NCBI RefSeq assembly: GCF_000058485.1 | Contig: NC_008278.1 | Coordinates: 4,954,962 to 5,018,961, forward strand | Length of the DNA: 64,000 bases | Reading direction: 5' to 3' | Origin: Frankia alni ACN14a | GTDB taxonomy: Bacteria > Actinomycetota > Actinomycetes > Frankiales > Frankiaceae | Shown here: positions 42,403 through 51,486 of the stretch, piece by piece | Numbering within the stretch: position 1 is the stretch's first letter | How the letters are laid out: each line of letters begins with the position of its first letter | The notes under the pieces: model-generated | The model's database searches: none | Told to the model about the DNA's origin: nothing | What the model saw: only the letters and a program-made list of their open reading frames with translations | Made by a program: the position numbers and the translations under genes

Positions 42403-43809
42403 TCAGCGCCAGAGGTTGCCGGGCCGCACCGGTCGGGTGCTCCGCCCGCGCAGCGGCGCCGTCTCGATCGCCTGGCTGAGCTCGACCGGGCCGACGGTGC
42501 CGACCATCCGGGGGCTGCCGTCCGCCACCGGCTCGACCACGACGACGCAGCCGGCGGCCGGCCGTTCGAGCAGCCTCGCGGGCAGGTCGGCCACCGCGTC
42601 GTCCGGGGCGGCGGTCGCGACCATGGACAGCGGGATGCAGACCCGGTTGACCCGGGCGAGGTCGCGGTCGTCCATCGGGACGGCGGCGAGGTCGCGCAGC
42701 AGCGCCACCCCGGCGAGCGAACCATCGAAGTCCTCGACCCCGAAGACGGCGCGGTGGGCGGGCAGGACCACGTCGTCGAGGGCGTCGTCGACGGTCGACC
42801 AGGACGACAGCGCCGGCGGCGCCGGGCTCATGACGTCCCGCGCCACCAGCCCCGCCAGGGCGGCGTGGGTGCGCTGCTGGGACTGGGCCAACCGGGAGGC
42901 CCCCAGCGCCAGCCAGCCGAGCAGCACCGCCCACAGCCCGACGAAACCGACGAGGAACACGCCCGCGACACCCACGGCGATCATTGACCAGCCGCTGATG
43001 ACGCCGGCCCGGGCGACGGCCTGCTCGGCGCGCTCCCGGCTGCCGGTGCGGCGCAGCACCCGGGCGGCGATCAGCCGCCCACCGGAGCTGCGCGGGCTGG
43101 GCAGCACGTCGATGAAGGCCACCAGCAGCGCGAACGTACCCACCCAGACGGCCACCTGGCCGGCCAGTTCGAGCGTCCCCGCCGGCGCCAGCGCGCCGAG
43201 GGTGACAAGCAGCGCACCGGCCAGGGCGGTCACGCTGAGACCCGCGCGGGCGACCTGCGCCTCGGCGCGGACCTCGGCACCCGACTCGACGAACCTCGGG
43301 CCGGTGGCCGGGCTCCCCGGGCCGGTCGCGGAGTTCCCTGAGGCGGTGTTCGGCGGCACGACGACGTCGACTCCGCCGCCCGCGCCGAACGTGCCCGCAG
43401 ATCCGGCCGCTCCCGAACGCCCGGTGGGCGAGGCCGACCCGCCCGGCGCAGGTGCGGGCCCGGCGCGGCCCGCGAGGGTCACGCCCGCCCCGCCGCCGCC
43501 CCCGTCACGGCCACCGAGGGCGACCGTCAGGCGGCTGCCGAAGGCGCCGAGGGTGATGCCGACGACGGTCAGCCCGGCCCGGCGGGCGGCCCGGGCCCGC
43601 CGCAGATCCGCGCCCAGCATGATGCCGACAAGCAGGCCCGCGCCGATCAGCCCGCCGCAGAGGTAGGCGAAACCGGGCCGGTCCGGCACGGTGGCCGGCA
43701 GCGTGATCGCGGCGAGCAGGACGGTGACGACCGCCACCGAGACGGCGAGCCCCGGACGCACCGTGATCGGCGGAAACCCTCCCCGCCTGGTGGCGTCGTG
43801 GGTGGTCAT
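42403..43809 (-). CDS. Site-2-protease-like membrane protein with CBS domains, metal ligands lost
   Basis: The 468-residue protein follows the layout of M50 site-2 proteases with CBS domains: membrane segments, a RRAGLTVVGITLGAFGS segment, VWVGTFALLVAFIDVLPSPRSSGGRLIAARVLRRTGSRERA, GWSMIAVGVAGVFLVGFVGLW, and two C-terminal CBS domains (ARDVMSPAP...TVDDALDDVVLPAHRAVFGVEDF and VADLPARLLERPAAGCVVVVEP). Where an active enzyme has HExxH before ARRAGL, this one has [15 protein letters not shown], and the usual NLxPxxPLDGGR is VLPSPRSSGGR, so both metal-binding sites are missing. I infer an inactive homologue. A Gly/Pro-rich insertion of about 80 residues lies after the first membrane part. Confidence 0.75.
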   Translation of the reverse strand: MTTHDATRRGGFPPITVRPGLAVSVAVVTVLLAAITLPATVPDRPGFAYLCGGLIGAGLLVGIMLGADLRRARAARRAGLTVVGITLGAFGSRLTVALGGRDGGGGGAGVTLAGRAGPAPAPGGSASPTGRSGAAGSAGTFGAGGGVDVVVPPNTASGNSATGPGSPATGPRFVESGAEVRAEAQVARAGLSVTALAGALLVTLGALAPAGTLELAGQVAVWVGTFALLVAFIDVLPSPRSSGGRLIAARVLRRTGSRERAEQAVARAGVISGWSMIAVGVAGVFLVGFVGLWAVLLGWLALGASRLAQSQQRTHAALAGLVARDVMSPAPPALSSWSTVDDALDDVVLPAHRAVFGVEDFDGSLAGVALLRDLAAVPMDDRDLARVNRVCIPLSMVATAAPDDAVADLPARLLERPAAGCVVVVEPVADGSPRMVGTVGPVELSQAIETAPLRGRSTRPVRPGNLWR

Positions 43810-43937
43810 GTCCGCTCAGACTCCTCTCCGTTTCCCCGTTCCCCGGCCGGGGTCGCCGACCGGGTGCTACACATGCTCAACGTCTAGCGTGCCCTTCAAC
43901 GTCCCGGCAGACACCGCACGGACTCCGCGACTTCGCC

Positions 43938-43963
43938 TATGATTTTGCTGCCGAGGCTCGGCA
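43938..43963 (+). promoter_or_regulatory. -10 box and 15-bp palindrome at PucR-type gene
   Basis: TATGAT at 43938-43943 is a -10-like box. The palindrome TGCCGAGGCTCGGCA (43949-43963, seven-base arms around one G) covers the expected transcription start and lies just before the ribosome site. It would be well placed as an operator or as an early hairpin. Confidence 0.5.
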
Positions 43964-43985
43964 ATCAGGAGCGGGAGGCGAGGAA

Positions 43986-45572
43986 GTGGACGAGGCGGAC
44001 GAACCGGCCGGGACGGCCGCGGTCGACGACGACGCGCCGGCCGGTCTGCCCGAGACGAGCCTGACCCGGCTACCCCGCGCCGCCGTGCTCGCGGCTGCCG
44101 ACTCCCGGCTGCATGCCGGCCTGCTCGGCGACTATCTCGACGTCCTCGCCTCGGCGGCGGACAGCGGCCGGCGGCTGACCCGGGCGGAACTGGAGGCGTT
44201 TCGCGACCTCGGCCAGGCGGCGGCGGAGTCCGGGGCGTCGCTGCGTGCCCTGGTCGACCTCTACCTTTCGGCGACCTGGCGGGTGTGGCCGTCGCTGCCG
44301 GCGGTGCGGGCCGCCGACCGCGCCGCCCGCGAGCTGACCAGGGCGTCGAGCGAGCCGGTGGCGCCGCGGCAGCTCGCCGACGCGCTGCGCTCGGCCGGGG
44401 AATCGGTCGGGGCGGTCTCGCGCACCCGCGCCGCCGCCTCCGCGGTGCTGCGGGCCAGCGACGACGCCGTCGCCGCCGTGTGCGAGGGCTACGAGGCGGC
44501 CCGCACCGCCCGGGCGCGCTCCGAGGAGGCGCTGCGCCGCGAACTCGTCGACGACCTGCTCACCGGCACGTCGGCGGTGAGCCAGTTGCTGGAGCGGGCC
44601 GGGGCATTCGGCCTGCGGCTGGAGGCACCGCACACCGTTCTGGTCGTCGCCGGCAACCGGCGCTTCCTCGACGGGCGGGCGCTGACCCGCGCGGCCGAGA
44701 CCATCCTGCGCGAGCACAGCCTCACCGATCCGCTGGTCGCGACCCGCGACGGCCTGCTCGTCTGCGTGGTGCCCGAGCAGGGCGACCTGGCCCGCGGCCC
44801 GCAGCCGCCCGTTCGCGGCCGCGCCCCGGCCGGCCGGTCGGCGGCCGGGGTGGACGCCGCCGGCGGCGTCGCGGCGGCCGGGCAGGCGCGCGGCGCCGCG
44901 CCGGGGCCGCCGGGATCACCGGGATCACCGGGCCCGTCGGGATCACCGGGGGCGCGGGCCCGGCCCGCGGCGGCCGCGGGCAGCCGTCCGCCCGGCCGGC
45001 GCCGGGCGGACGAGTCGGGGGCCGCGGACGCGGGTTTCTCCCCGCTGCCCGCGTTCGCGCCCACGCCGGAGGCCCCGGCCGCGATGGCCGCGCTGACCCG
45101 CCGGCTGCGGGCCGAGCCCGGCCTGCTGTGGCGGGTGGGGGTCGGCCGCGCGCGCAGCGGCGTCGCCGGGGTCCGGATCGGTTTCGAGGAGGCCCGCGGC
45201 GCCGCGGAGCTCGCCGGCCGCCTCGGGCTGGAGGGAGCCGTCGTCCACACCGACGACCTGCTCATCTACAAGGTCCTGCTGCGCGACCGGGAGGCGCTGG
45301 CGGAGCTGGTCGAGGCGGTGCTCTCGCCGCTGCGGGCCGCCCGGGGCGGCGCCGGCCCGCTGATCGACACCCTCGACGCCTACTTCACCACCGGCGCAGT
45401 GGCGCTCGCCGCGGCACGTCGGCTGCACCTGTCCGTGCGGGCGTTGACCTACCGGCTCGACCGCATCCACGCGCTGACCCGCCACGACCCGACCTCCCCG
45501 ACGGATCGGTACGTCCTGCAGACGGCGGTGCTCGGCGCACGGCTGATCGGCTGGAACCCGGCTGGCGGGTGA
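43986..45572 (+). CDS. PucR-type transcriptional regulator
   Basis: The 528-residue protein has an N-terminal helical domain ([20 protein letters not shown]), a central GGDEF-like/CdaR region ([31 protein letters not shown]), and a C-terminal PucR helix-turn-helix ([40 protein letters not shown]). A Gly/Pro/Ala-rich stretch of about 80 residues splits the middle. Such proteins respond to small metabolites, e.g. purines or proline. GTG 43986 has GGGAGG and GAGGAA upstream. It is divergent from the degenerate S2P gene, sharing a 176-bp region. Confidence 0.85.
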   Translation: MDEADEPAGTAAVDDDAPAGLPETSLTRLPRAAVLAAADSRLHAGLLGDYLDVLASAADSGRRLTRAELEAFRDLGQAAAESGASLRALVDLYLSATWRVWPSLPAVRAADRAARELTRASSEPVAPRQLADALRSAGESVGAVSRTRAAASAVLRASDDAVAAVCEGYEAARTARARSEEALRRELVDDLLTGTSAVSQLLERAGAFGLRLEAPHTVLVVAGNRRFLDGRALTRAAETILREHSLTDPLVATRDGLLVCVVPEQGDLARGPQPPVRGRAPAGRSAAGVDAAGGVAAAGQARGAAPGPPGSPGSPGPSGSPGARARPAAAAGSRPPGRRRADESGAADAGFSPLPAFAPTPEAPAAMAALTRRLRAEPGLLWRVGVGRARSGVAGVRIGFEEARGAAELAGRLGLEGAVVHTDDLLIYKVLLRDREALAELVEAVLSPLRAARGGAGPLIDTLDAYFTTGAVALAAARRLHLSVRALTYRLDRIHALTRHDPTSPTDRYVLQTAVLGARLIGWNPAGG

Positions 45573-45624
45573 GCCGCCGGTGGCCGGTCGGAAACTGTCG
45601 GAGGGCTGTGGTGTTCTGGTAGAC

Positions 45625-47757
45625 GTGAGCACAACGTTCGAACGGCCCAGCCTCGACATCGAGCGGACGCGCGCCCCGTTCGAGGTCGTGTCCGACTTCT
45701 CCCCGTCGGGCGACCAGCCCGCCGCGATCGACGAGCTGGCCCGGCGCGTGCGGGCCGGCGACACCAACGTGGTCCTGCTCGGCGCGACCGGCACCGGCAA
45801 GTCGGCGACGACGGCGTGGCTCGTGGAGCGCCTACAGCGGCCGACGCTGGTGATGGCGCCGAACAAGACGCTCGCGGCGCAGCTCGCCAACGAGTTCCGC
45901 GAGCTGCTGCCGCACAACGCGGTCGAGTACTTCGTCTCGTACTACGACTACTACCAGCCCGAGGCGTACATCGCGCAGACCGACACCTACATCGAGAAGG
46001 ACTCCTCGATCAACGAGGAGGTCGAGCGGCTGCGGCACTCGGCGACGATGAGCCTGCTCACGCGGCGGGACGTCATCGTGGTGGCGAGCGTGAGCTGCAT
46101 CTACGGCCTGGGCACGCCGCAGGAGTACATCGACCGGATGGTGCGGCTGCGCGTCGGTGACGAGATCGAGCGGGACCTGCTGCTGCGCCGCTTCGTCGAC
46201 GTCCAGTACACCCGCAACGACCTGGCTTTCACCCGGGGGACCTTCCGGGTCCGCGGCGACACGGTGGAGGTGTTCCCGGTCTACGAGGAGCTCGCCGTGC
46301 GGGTCGAGATGTTCGGCGACGAGATCGAGCGGCTGACCTACCTGCACCCGCTGACCGGGGAGATCGTCCGCGAGGTGGAGGAGATCTTCGTCTTCCCGGC
46401 GACGCACTACGTCGCCGGCCCGGAGCGGATGGAGCGGGCCATCGCGGGGATCGAGGCGGAGCTCGCCGAGCGCCTCGCGACGATGGAGCGCCAGGGCAAG
46501 CTGCTGGAGGCGCAGCGGCTGCGGATGCGCACCACCTACGACATCGAGATGATGCGCCAGGTCGGCTTCTGCTCCGGGATCGAGAACTACTCCCGGCACA
46601 TCGACGGCCGCGAGGCCGGCACCGCGCCGCACACCCTGCTGGACTACTTCCCCGACGACTTCCTGCTGGTGATCGACGAGTCGCACGTGACGGTCCCCCA
46701 GATCGGCGGGATGTACGAGGGCGACATGTCCCGCAAGCGCAACCTCGTCGAGCACGGCTTCCGGCTGCCCAGCGCGATGGACAACCGCCCGCTGCGATGG
46801 GAGGAGTTCCTGGAGCGCATCGGCCAGACCGTCTACCTCTCGGCGACGCCGGGCCCCTACGAGCTGGGCCGGGCCGACGGCGTGGTCGAGCAGATCATCC
46901 GGCCGACCGGGCTGCTCGACCCGGAGGTCGTGCTCAAGCCGACGAAGGGGCAGATCGACGATCTCGTCCACGAGATCCGCCTGCGCGCGGAGCGCGACGA
47001 GCGCGTCCTCGTCACCACGCTGACCAAGAAGATGTCCGAGGACCTCACCGACTACCTGCTCGAACTCGGCATCCGGGTGCGCTACCTGCACAGCGAGGTG
47101 GACACCCTGCGCCGGGTGGAGCTGCTCACCGAGTTGCGCCGCGGCGACTTCGACGTCCTCGTCGGGATCAACCTGCTGCGCGAGGGCCTCGACCTGCCCG
47201 AGGTGTCGCTGGTGAGCATCCTCGACGCCGACAAGGAGGGCTTCCTGCGCTCCGACAAGTCGCTGATCCAGACCATCGGCCGCGCCGCCCGCAACGTGTC
47301 CGGCCAGGTGCACATGTACGCGGACAAGATCACCCCGTCGATGCGCCACGCCATCGACGAGACGAACCGGCGCCGCGAGAAGCAGATGGCCTACAACGCC
47401 GAACGCGGCCTCGATCCGCAGCCGCTACGCAAGAAGGTCGTCGACATCCTCGACGACATGGTCCGCGAGTCGGCCGAGGGCGAGCTGATCGGCGGGGGCG
47501 GGCGGTCACAGTCACGCGGCAAGGCGCCGGTGCCGGGGATGAAGTCCCGGGGCGGGGCGCAGGGCACGGTCGGCCGGTACGCCGCCGAGCTCGCCGGGAT
47601 GCCCTCGCACGAGCTGGCGCAGCTCATCCGCCAGCTCGACGACCAGATGCACGAGGCGGCCAAGGAACTTCAGTTCGAGCTGGCGGCCCGGTTGCGCGAC
47701 GAGATCGCCGAGTTGAAGAAGGAGCTGCGCGGCATGGGTGCCGCCGGGGTGCAGTAG
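45625..47757 (+). CDS. uvrB: Excinuclease ABC subunit B
   Basis: UvrB is the helicase-like damage-verification subunit. The 710-residue protein has Walker [18 protein letters not shown], the beta-hairpin [25 protein letters not shown]-equivalent [17 protein letters not shown], helicase motifs [12 protein letters not shown] and [19 protein letters not shown], and a C-terminal UVR domain ([29 protein letters not shown]) that binds UvrC. GTG 45625 begins [25 protein letters not shown] 45580 is in frame but less likely. It lies on the same strand as the PucR-type gene, close behind it. Confidence 0.96.
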   Translation: MSTTFERPSLDIERTRAPFEVVSDFSPSGDQPAAIDELARRVRAGDTNVVLLGATGTGKSATTAWLVERLQRPTLVMAPNKTLAAQLANEFRELLPHNAVEYFVSYYDYYQPEAYIAQTDTYIEKDSSINEEVERLRHSATMSLLTRRDVIVVASVSCIYGLGTPQEYIDRMVRLRVGDEIERDLLLRRFVDVQYTRNDLAFTRGTFRVRGDTVEVFPVYEELAVRVEMFGDEIERLTYLHPLTGEIVREVEEIFVFPATHYVAGPERMERAIAGIEAELAERLATMERQGKLLEAQRLRMRTTYDIEMMRQVGFCSGIENYSRHIDGREAGTAPHTLLDYFPDDFLLVIDESHVTVPQIGGMYEGDMSRKRNLVEHGFRLPSAMDNRPLRWEEFLERIGQTVYLSATPGPYELGRADGVVEQIIRPTGLLDPEVVLKPTKGQIDDLVHEIRLRAERDERVLVTTLTKKMSEDLTDYLLELGIRVRYLHSEVDTLRRVELLTELRRGDFDVLVGINLLREGLDLPEVSLVSILDADKEGFLRSDKSLIQTIGRAARNVSGQVHMYADKITPSMRHAIDETNRRREKQMAYNAERGLDPQPLRKKVVDILDDMVRESAEGELIGGGGRSQSRGKAPVPGMKSRGGAQGTVGRYAAELAGMPSHELAQLIRQLDDQMHEAAKELQFELAARLRDEIAELKKELRGMGAAGVQ

Positions 47758-47786
47758 CCCACGCACCCGGCCGCGACGTGCGTTGG

Positions 47787-48419
47787 TTACGGGGTGGCGG
47801 CCGGGGGGTGTTCGGTGGCGGCCCGGGCGTCGCGGCGGGCGAGCAGCTCCCGCCAGACCTCGTCGAGGCGGGCGTCGAGCTCGTCGAGGCTGCCCCCGTT
47901 GTCGATGACGATGTCGGCGGCGGCGCGGCGCTGTTCGTCGCTGGCCTGCGTGGCCATCCGGGCGAGTGCCTGGTCGCGGGGCAGGCCGCGGCCCTCCAGC
48001 CGCACCAGCCGCAGCTCGCGCGGCGCCTCGACGACCAGCACCAGGTCGTAGTTGCCCTCCGCGTGCACCTCGACGAGCAGCGGCACATCGTGCAGGACGA
48101 TCCCGTCCGAAGAGAGCTGCGCGATCCGCCGGCCGGTCTCGGCCCGGATGAGTGGATGGATGATCGCCTCCAGGCGCCCACGGGCCGCGGCATCGGCGAA
48201 GACGATCCGGCCGAGTGCCGGGCGGTCGAGGCTGCCGTCGGGCGCGGCCAGCTCGGCTCCGAACTCCGCCAGCACGGCGGCGAGGCCCGGGGTGCCCTGA
48301 GCGACCACGTCCCGGGCGATCTGGTCGGCGTCGATCAGCAGCGCCCCGCGAGCCGCGAGGCGCGCCGACACCGCGCTCTTGCCCGAGCCGATACCACCCG
48401 TCAGACCCACTGTGAGCAC
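47787..48419 (-). CDS. coaE: Dephospho-CoA kinase
   Basis: The 210-residue enzyme does the last step of coenzyme A synthesis. Walker A LTVGLTGGIGSGKSAVSARL lies at the N-terminus, followed by GALLIDADQIARDVVAQGTPGL, IVFADAAARGRLEAIIHPLI, VLHDVPLLVEVHAEGNYDLVLVV and ADIVIDNGGSLDELDARL. GTG 48419 is the natural start; a CAGACT -10 box at 48427-48432 ends seven bases upstream, suggesting a leaderless message. It is convergent with uvrB. Confidence 0.94.
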   Translation of the reverse strand: MLTVGLTGGIGSGKSAVSARLAARGALLIDADQIARDVVAQGTPGLAAVLAEFGAELAAPDGSLDRPALGRIVFADAAARGRLEAIIHPLIRAETGRRIAQLSSDGIVLHDVPLLVEVHAEGNYDLVLVVEAPRELRLVRLEGRGLPRDQALARMATQASDEQRRAAADIVIDNGGSLDELDARLDEVWRELLARRDARAATEHPPAATP

Positions 48420-48426
48420 GATGCCG

Positions 48427-48432
48427 AGTCTG
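48427..48432 (-). promoter_or_regulatory. -10-like box CAGACT, leaderless promoter of coaE
   Basis: On the minus strand CAGACT is followed by seven bases and then GTG 48419. The first base deviates from TANNNT. No Shine-Dalgarno sequence precedes the GTG. Confidence 0.35.
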
Positions 48433-48548
48433 CCAGCCCGTGCCGGTAGATGTTCCGCCGGGCCGTCGGGCGCGGCAGCTGCACTGATCGGGCACTTTAC
48501 TGCTCGGCCACCTCGGCCTACCGCCTTCGCCGCGCGGGCGGCGGTTGG

Positions 48549-48554
48549 CAGACT
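48549..48554 (+). promoter_or_regulatory. -10-like box CAGACT, leaderless promoter of the membrane-protein gene
   Basis: CAGACT is followed by seven bases and then GTG 48562, the same arrangement as at coaE on the other strand, 120 bp away. Confidence 0.35.
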
Positions 48555-48561
48555 GGTCCGT

Positions 48562-49479
48562 GTGGGGGTAGCCGAGACGGGGCGGGCGCAGTCCGTTCCC
48601 ACGCCCGCCGTCCCCAGGCCTGCCGTTCCTGAGCTGCCCGGTGGCGCCGACGCGGCACGGGCCGGTGGCGCGGGAGGAGCAGGACGGGCCGACGGCCCCG
48701 CACGGGCGGAGCCGGTCGAGGACCCGGCAGGAGTGAGCCCAGCCGAGCACGCCACAGAGGCGGGGCCAGCCGAGCACGCCGCAGAGGCGGGGCCAGCGGA
48801 GCACTCGTCCCGGGCGGTACCGGCCGGGCGACGGCTTGCTCACCGATTGTGGCCGGTGCTGCTCACCGGCTCGCTGCTCGGGCTCGGCGCCCTGGGGCTG
48901 GCCCTGGTGCCGGCGCTCGCCGGCCGGGCGCCGCTGCTGCTCATCGCGCTGCGGCCCACCTGGGCGATCCTGCTGCTGGTGGGCGGGTCGGTGCCGTTCG
49001 TGCCGGCTCTGCTGGTCGCCGCGTTCTTTCGGGCCCTGGTCGACGTCGGCTACTTCGGGCTCGCGCGCAACAACATCCGCTCGGTCCTGTTGCGGCGTCT
49101 CGGCGACAGCCGCCTGGTCACGGCCCTGGGCCGACCGGGGACGCAGACTCCCCTGCTGTGGTTCTGCCTGGTCAACACCAACGCGGCGGTCGACGCCGCG
49201 CTCGGTGCGGGTGGTGTGCCGATGCGTCGATTCCTGCGGTTCCTGATTCCCGGTTCCCTGCTGTCCGCCGCGCTCTACCTGACCGCGGCGCGGGCGGTGG
49301 CCCCCGGGATGCGCGGCGCCGTGAACTGGCTGGACGCGCACATGACCTACCTCGTGCTCGGCGGTCTGGCGCTGGCCCTCGCGCAGGCGGCCGCGCGGGC
49401 CGGGCTCCGGCAGTGGCACGGCCGGCGGGGCAAAGTACCGGAGGACCAGCTTCGCCGCCATGGCGATGACACGCCATAG
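48562..49479 (+). CDS. Hypothetical membrane protein with repeat-bearing N-terminus
   Basis: The roughly 305-residue protein has a hydrophilic N-terminal third, Pro/Ala/Glu-rich, including a 27-bp repeat encoding AEH(A)xEAGP units. The rest has about five membrane segments, among them RLWPVLLTGSLLGLGALGLALVPALAG, TWAILLLVGGSVPFVPALLVAAFFRALVDVGYFGLARNN and FLIPGSLLSAALYLTAARAV. The segment organisation is faintly like small DedA/SNARE-associated proteins, but I do not recognise the family. GTG 48562 is chosen because a leaderless promoter fits it; the frame is open upstream to 48379, over the divergent coaE start. Confidence 0.6.
   Translation: MGVAETGRAQSVPTPAVPRPAVPELPGGADAARAGGAGGAGRADGPARAEPVEDPAGVSPAEHATEAGPAEHAAEAGPAEHSSRAVPAGRRLAHRLWPVLLTGSLLGLGALGLALVPALAGRAPLLLIALRPTWAILLLVGGSVPFVPALLVAAFFRALVDVGYFGLARNNIRSVLLRRLGDSRLVTALGRPGTQTPLLWFCLVNTNAAVDAALGAGGVPMRRFLRFLIPGSLLSAALYLTAARAVAPGMRGAVNWLDAHMTYLVLGGLALALAQAAARAGLRQWHGRRGKVPEDQLRRHGDDTP
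48742..48804 (+). repeat. 27-bp direct repeat in the membrane-protein gene
   Basis: Two copies of a 27-bp unit (48742-48768, 48769-48795) and a third partial one encode AEHATEAGP-like nonapeptides in frame. Confidence 0.8.
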
Positions 49480-49626
49480 CGCAACAACCACACAACACAG
49501 ACACGCCAGCACACTCTGGACATCCTGCGCCGCAGGTAGCAGGGTCGGTGGCCAGGAGTCACACCACCCGTCGGAGGCACGCCGGGCCTCGGTCCCGGCC
49601 GCCGCCGCCACCCTCCGGAGTCGATC

Positions 49627-50733
49627 ATGCCCTGCCCCCGCCCCACCGCGACGAGCCCCGTCTCCCCGGGCGCCACCGTCCCCGGCCCCACCGTGCCCTG
49701 CGCCGTCCCGCCGCACGTCCTCGAACGCATCGTCCGCAACGGCAGCGACGACCAGCGTTCCTGGGCGCTGTCCACCCTGCTGCAGGACAGCTCGCACCGC
49801 ACGATCCGCCTCCACAACGCCCAGCTTCGCTCGGCGCAACGCGGAGTCGTACCGCCGCGGCTGGACCCGGACGCCGGTCCACGGCGCACGGTCGCAGACG
49901 CCGCCGGCACCGAGTCGCTGCCGGGCAGAACGGTCCGCACCGAGAACGAGCCTGCCGTCGACGACGTGGCGGTCAACGAGGCCTACGACGGCCTCGGTGC
50001 CACCTTCAGGTTCTACTCGGAGGTGTTCGGCCGCGACTCGATCGACGACGAGGGAGTGGGACTGCTCGCCAGCGTCCACTACGGCGACCACTACGACAAC
50101 GCCTTCTGGAACGGCCGGCAGATGGTGTTCGGCGACGGCGACGGCGAGCTGTTCCAGCGGTTCACGGTGTCGCTGGACATCATCGGGCACGAGCTGACCC
50201 ACGGCGTCACCGAGGACGAGGCGGCGCTGATGTACGTCAACCAGTCCGGGGCGCTGAACGAGTCGGTCAGCGACGTCTTCGGTTCTCTGGTGAAGCAGTA
50301 CGCGCTCGGGCAGACGGCAGAGCAGGCCGACTGGCTGATCGGCGACGAGCTGCTCACCGACGCGGTGCAGGGCGTCGCGCTGCGGTCGTTGAAGGATCCC
50401 GGCACCGCCTACGACGATCCCGTGCTCGGCGACGACATCCAGCCCGCGCACATGACCGGCTACGTCCAGATGACCGGTGACAACGGTGGCGTGCACATCA
50501 ATTCCGGCATCCCGAACAAGGCGTTCTACCTCGCCGCGATCGCGCTCGGCGGCTACGCGTGGGAGCGGGCCGGCCGCATCTGGTACGAGAGCCTGCGCGC
50601 CCCGCAGGTGCGGCCGAACGCGACCTTCCGCTCGTTCGCGGCGGCGACGCGCCGCCAGGCCGGCGTGCTGTTCGGCGCGGACGAGCGCAAGGCCGTCACC
50701 GAGGCGTGGCGCGAGGTCGGCATCGCGGTCTGA
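49627..50733 (+). CDS. M4-family metalloprotease (protealysin-like)
   Basis: The 368-residue protein has a short propeptide with PPHVLERIVRNGSDDQR, the PPx motif of protealysin-type precursors, then a thermolysin domain: VNEAYDGLGATFRFYSEVFGRDS, HYGDHYDNAFWNGRQMVFGDGDG, zinc motif IIGHELTHGVTE, the third ligand in NQSGALNESVSDVFG, and GGVHINSGIPNKAFYLAA with the catalytic His. No signal peptide is visible, as in protealysin, suggesting a cytoplasmic protease or non-classical release. ATG 49627 has GGAG upstream. Protealysin genes are often followed by an emfourin inhibitor gene; the next gene here codes for a lipoprotein instead. Confidence 0.93.
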   Translation: MPCPRPTATSPVSPGATVPGPTVPCAVPPHVLERIVRNGSDDQRSWALSTLLQDSSHRTIRLHNAQLRSAQRGVVPPRLDPDAGPRRTVADAAGTESLPGRTVRTENEPAVDDVAVNEAYDGLGATFRFYSEVFGRDSIDDEGVGLLASVHYGDHYDNAFWNGRQMVFGDGDGELFQRFTVSLDIIGHELTHGVTEDEAALMYVNQSGALNESVSDVFGSLVKQYALGQTAEQADWLIGDELLTDAVQGVALRSLKDPGTAYDDPVLGDDIQPAHMTGYVQMTGDNGGVHINSGIPNKAFYLAAIALGGYAWERAGRIWYESLRAPQVRPNATFRSFAAATRRQAGVLFGADERKAVTEAWREVGIAV

Positions 50734-50860
50734 CGCCGCCGGGCCCAGAGCCCCACGAACCGCATGAAACACCCAGCCTCGGCACAGGCTCCCCACAGCG
50801 GGGCCCGGCAGCGTGTCCTCCAGTCGCCACACCGGCGGTCCCGCTGTCCCGAGGAGGAGC

Positions 50861-51430
50861 ATGAACCACGTCAGGATGTCCCGGTTCGCGGGCCGCAAGG
50901 GCGCCGCGACGCGACGACACCGGCTCATCCTGCCACTGCTCACGGTCACCCTGACGGCGGTGCTGGCCGGATGCGGGGGCGCCGGGAGCAACGCGGCGGC
51001 CGGCGCGGCCTCGTCGGGGACCGCCCCGTCGGCGACCCCGTCCACGGGGGCGACTCCGTCCACGGGGGCGACTCCCGCCACGGGGGCGACTCCCGCCGCC
51101 GGCGCGTGGGAGGCGATGGTCGCCTACCGGACCTGCCTCGCGAACAACGGGGTGACGCTGCCGACTCCGGGCACCGGCACCCCGAGAGACGCCCCGGCGC
51201 AGGGCGCCCGTCCGACCGGCGCCCCGCCGTCGGGCGCCCCGAACGGCGGCGGACCCGGTGCCGGCGGCGGGACGGGGGCCGGCGGCGGATCTGGCGGTGG
51301 TGCGGGGCCGGGCTCTACCGCGGCCCCGCCTGGCGTGGATGCCGACACCTGGCGTACCGCGCGAACTGCCTGCGCGTCGCTGGCGCCCACCCCCCCGGCG
51401 ACCGCCCCGGGGACAGCGGCCGCACGCTGA
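50861..51430 (+). CDS. Small repeat-rich lipoprotein
   Basis: The 189-residue protein has a lipoprotein signal (basic start, LILPLLTVTLTAVLAG, lipobox LAGC). A Ser/Thr/Ala/Pro-rich linker follows, including an 18-bp repeat at 51039-51092. Its conserved-looking part is WEAMVAYRTCLANNGVTLP, then a Gly-rich stretch and ADTWRTARTACASLAP. The two Cys-containing motifs recall small secreted proteins found near efflux transporters in Streptomyces, but no transporter is here. ATG 50861 has GAGGAGGAGC directly upstream. Confidence 0.75.
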   Translation: MNHVRMSRFAGRKGAATRRHRLILPLLTVTLTAVLAGCGGAGSNAAAGAASSGTAPSATPSTGATPSTGATPATGATPAAGAWEAMVAYRTCLANNGVTLPTPGTGTPRDAPAQGARPTGAPPSGAPNGGGPGAGGGTGAGGGSGGGAGPGSTAAPPGVDADTWRTARTACASLAPTPPATAPGTAAAR

Positions 51431-51486
51431 CCCGCGCGCGATGGTGGGTCCGGGCGGTCAGCCGTGCGAGGTGGTGGTCCGTGTGG

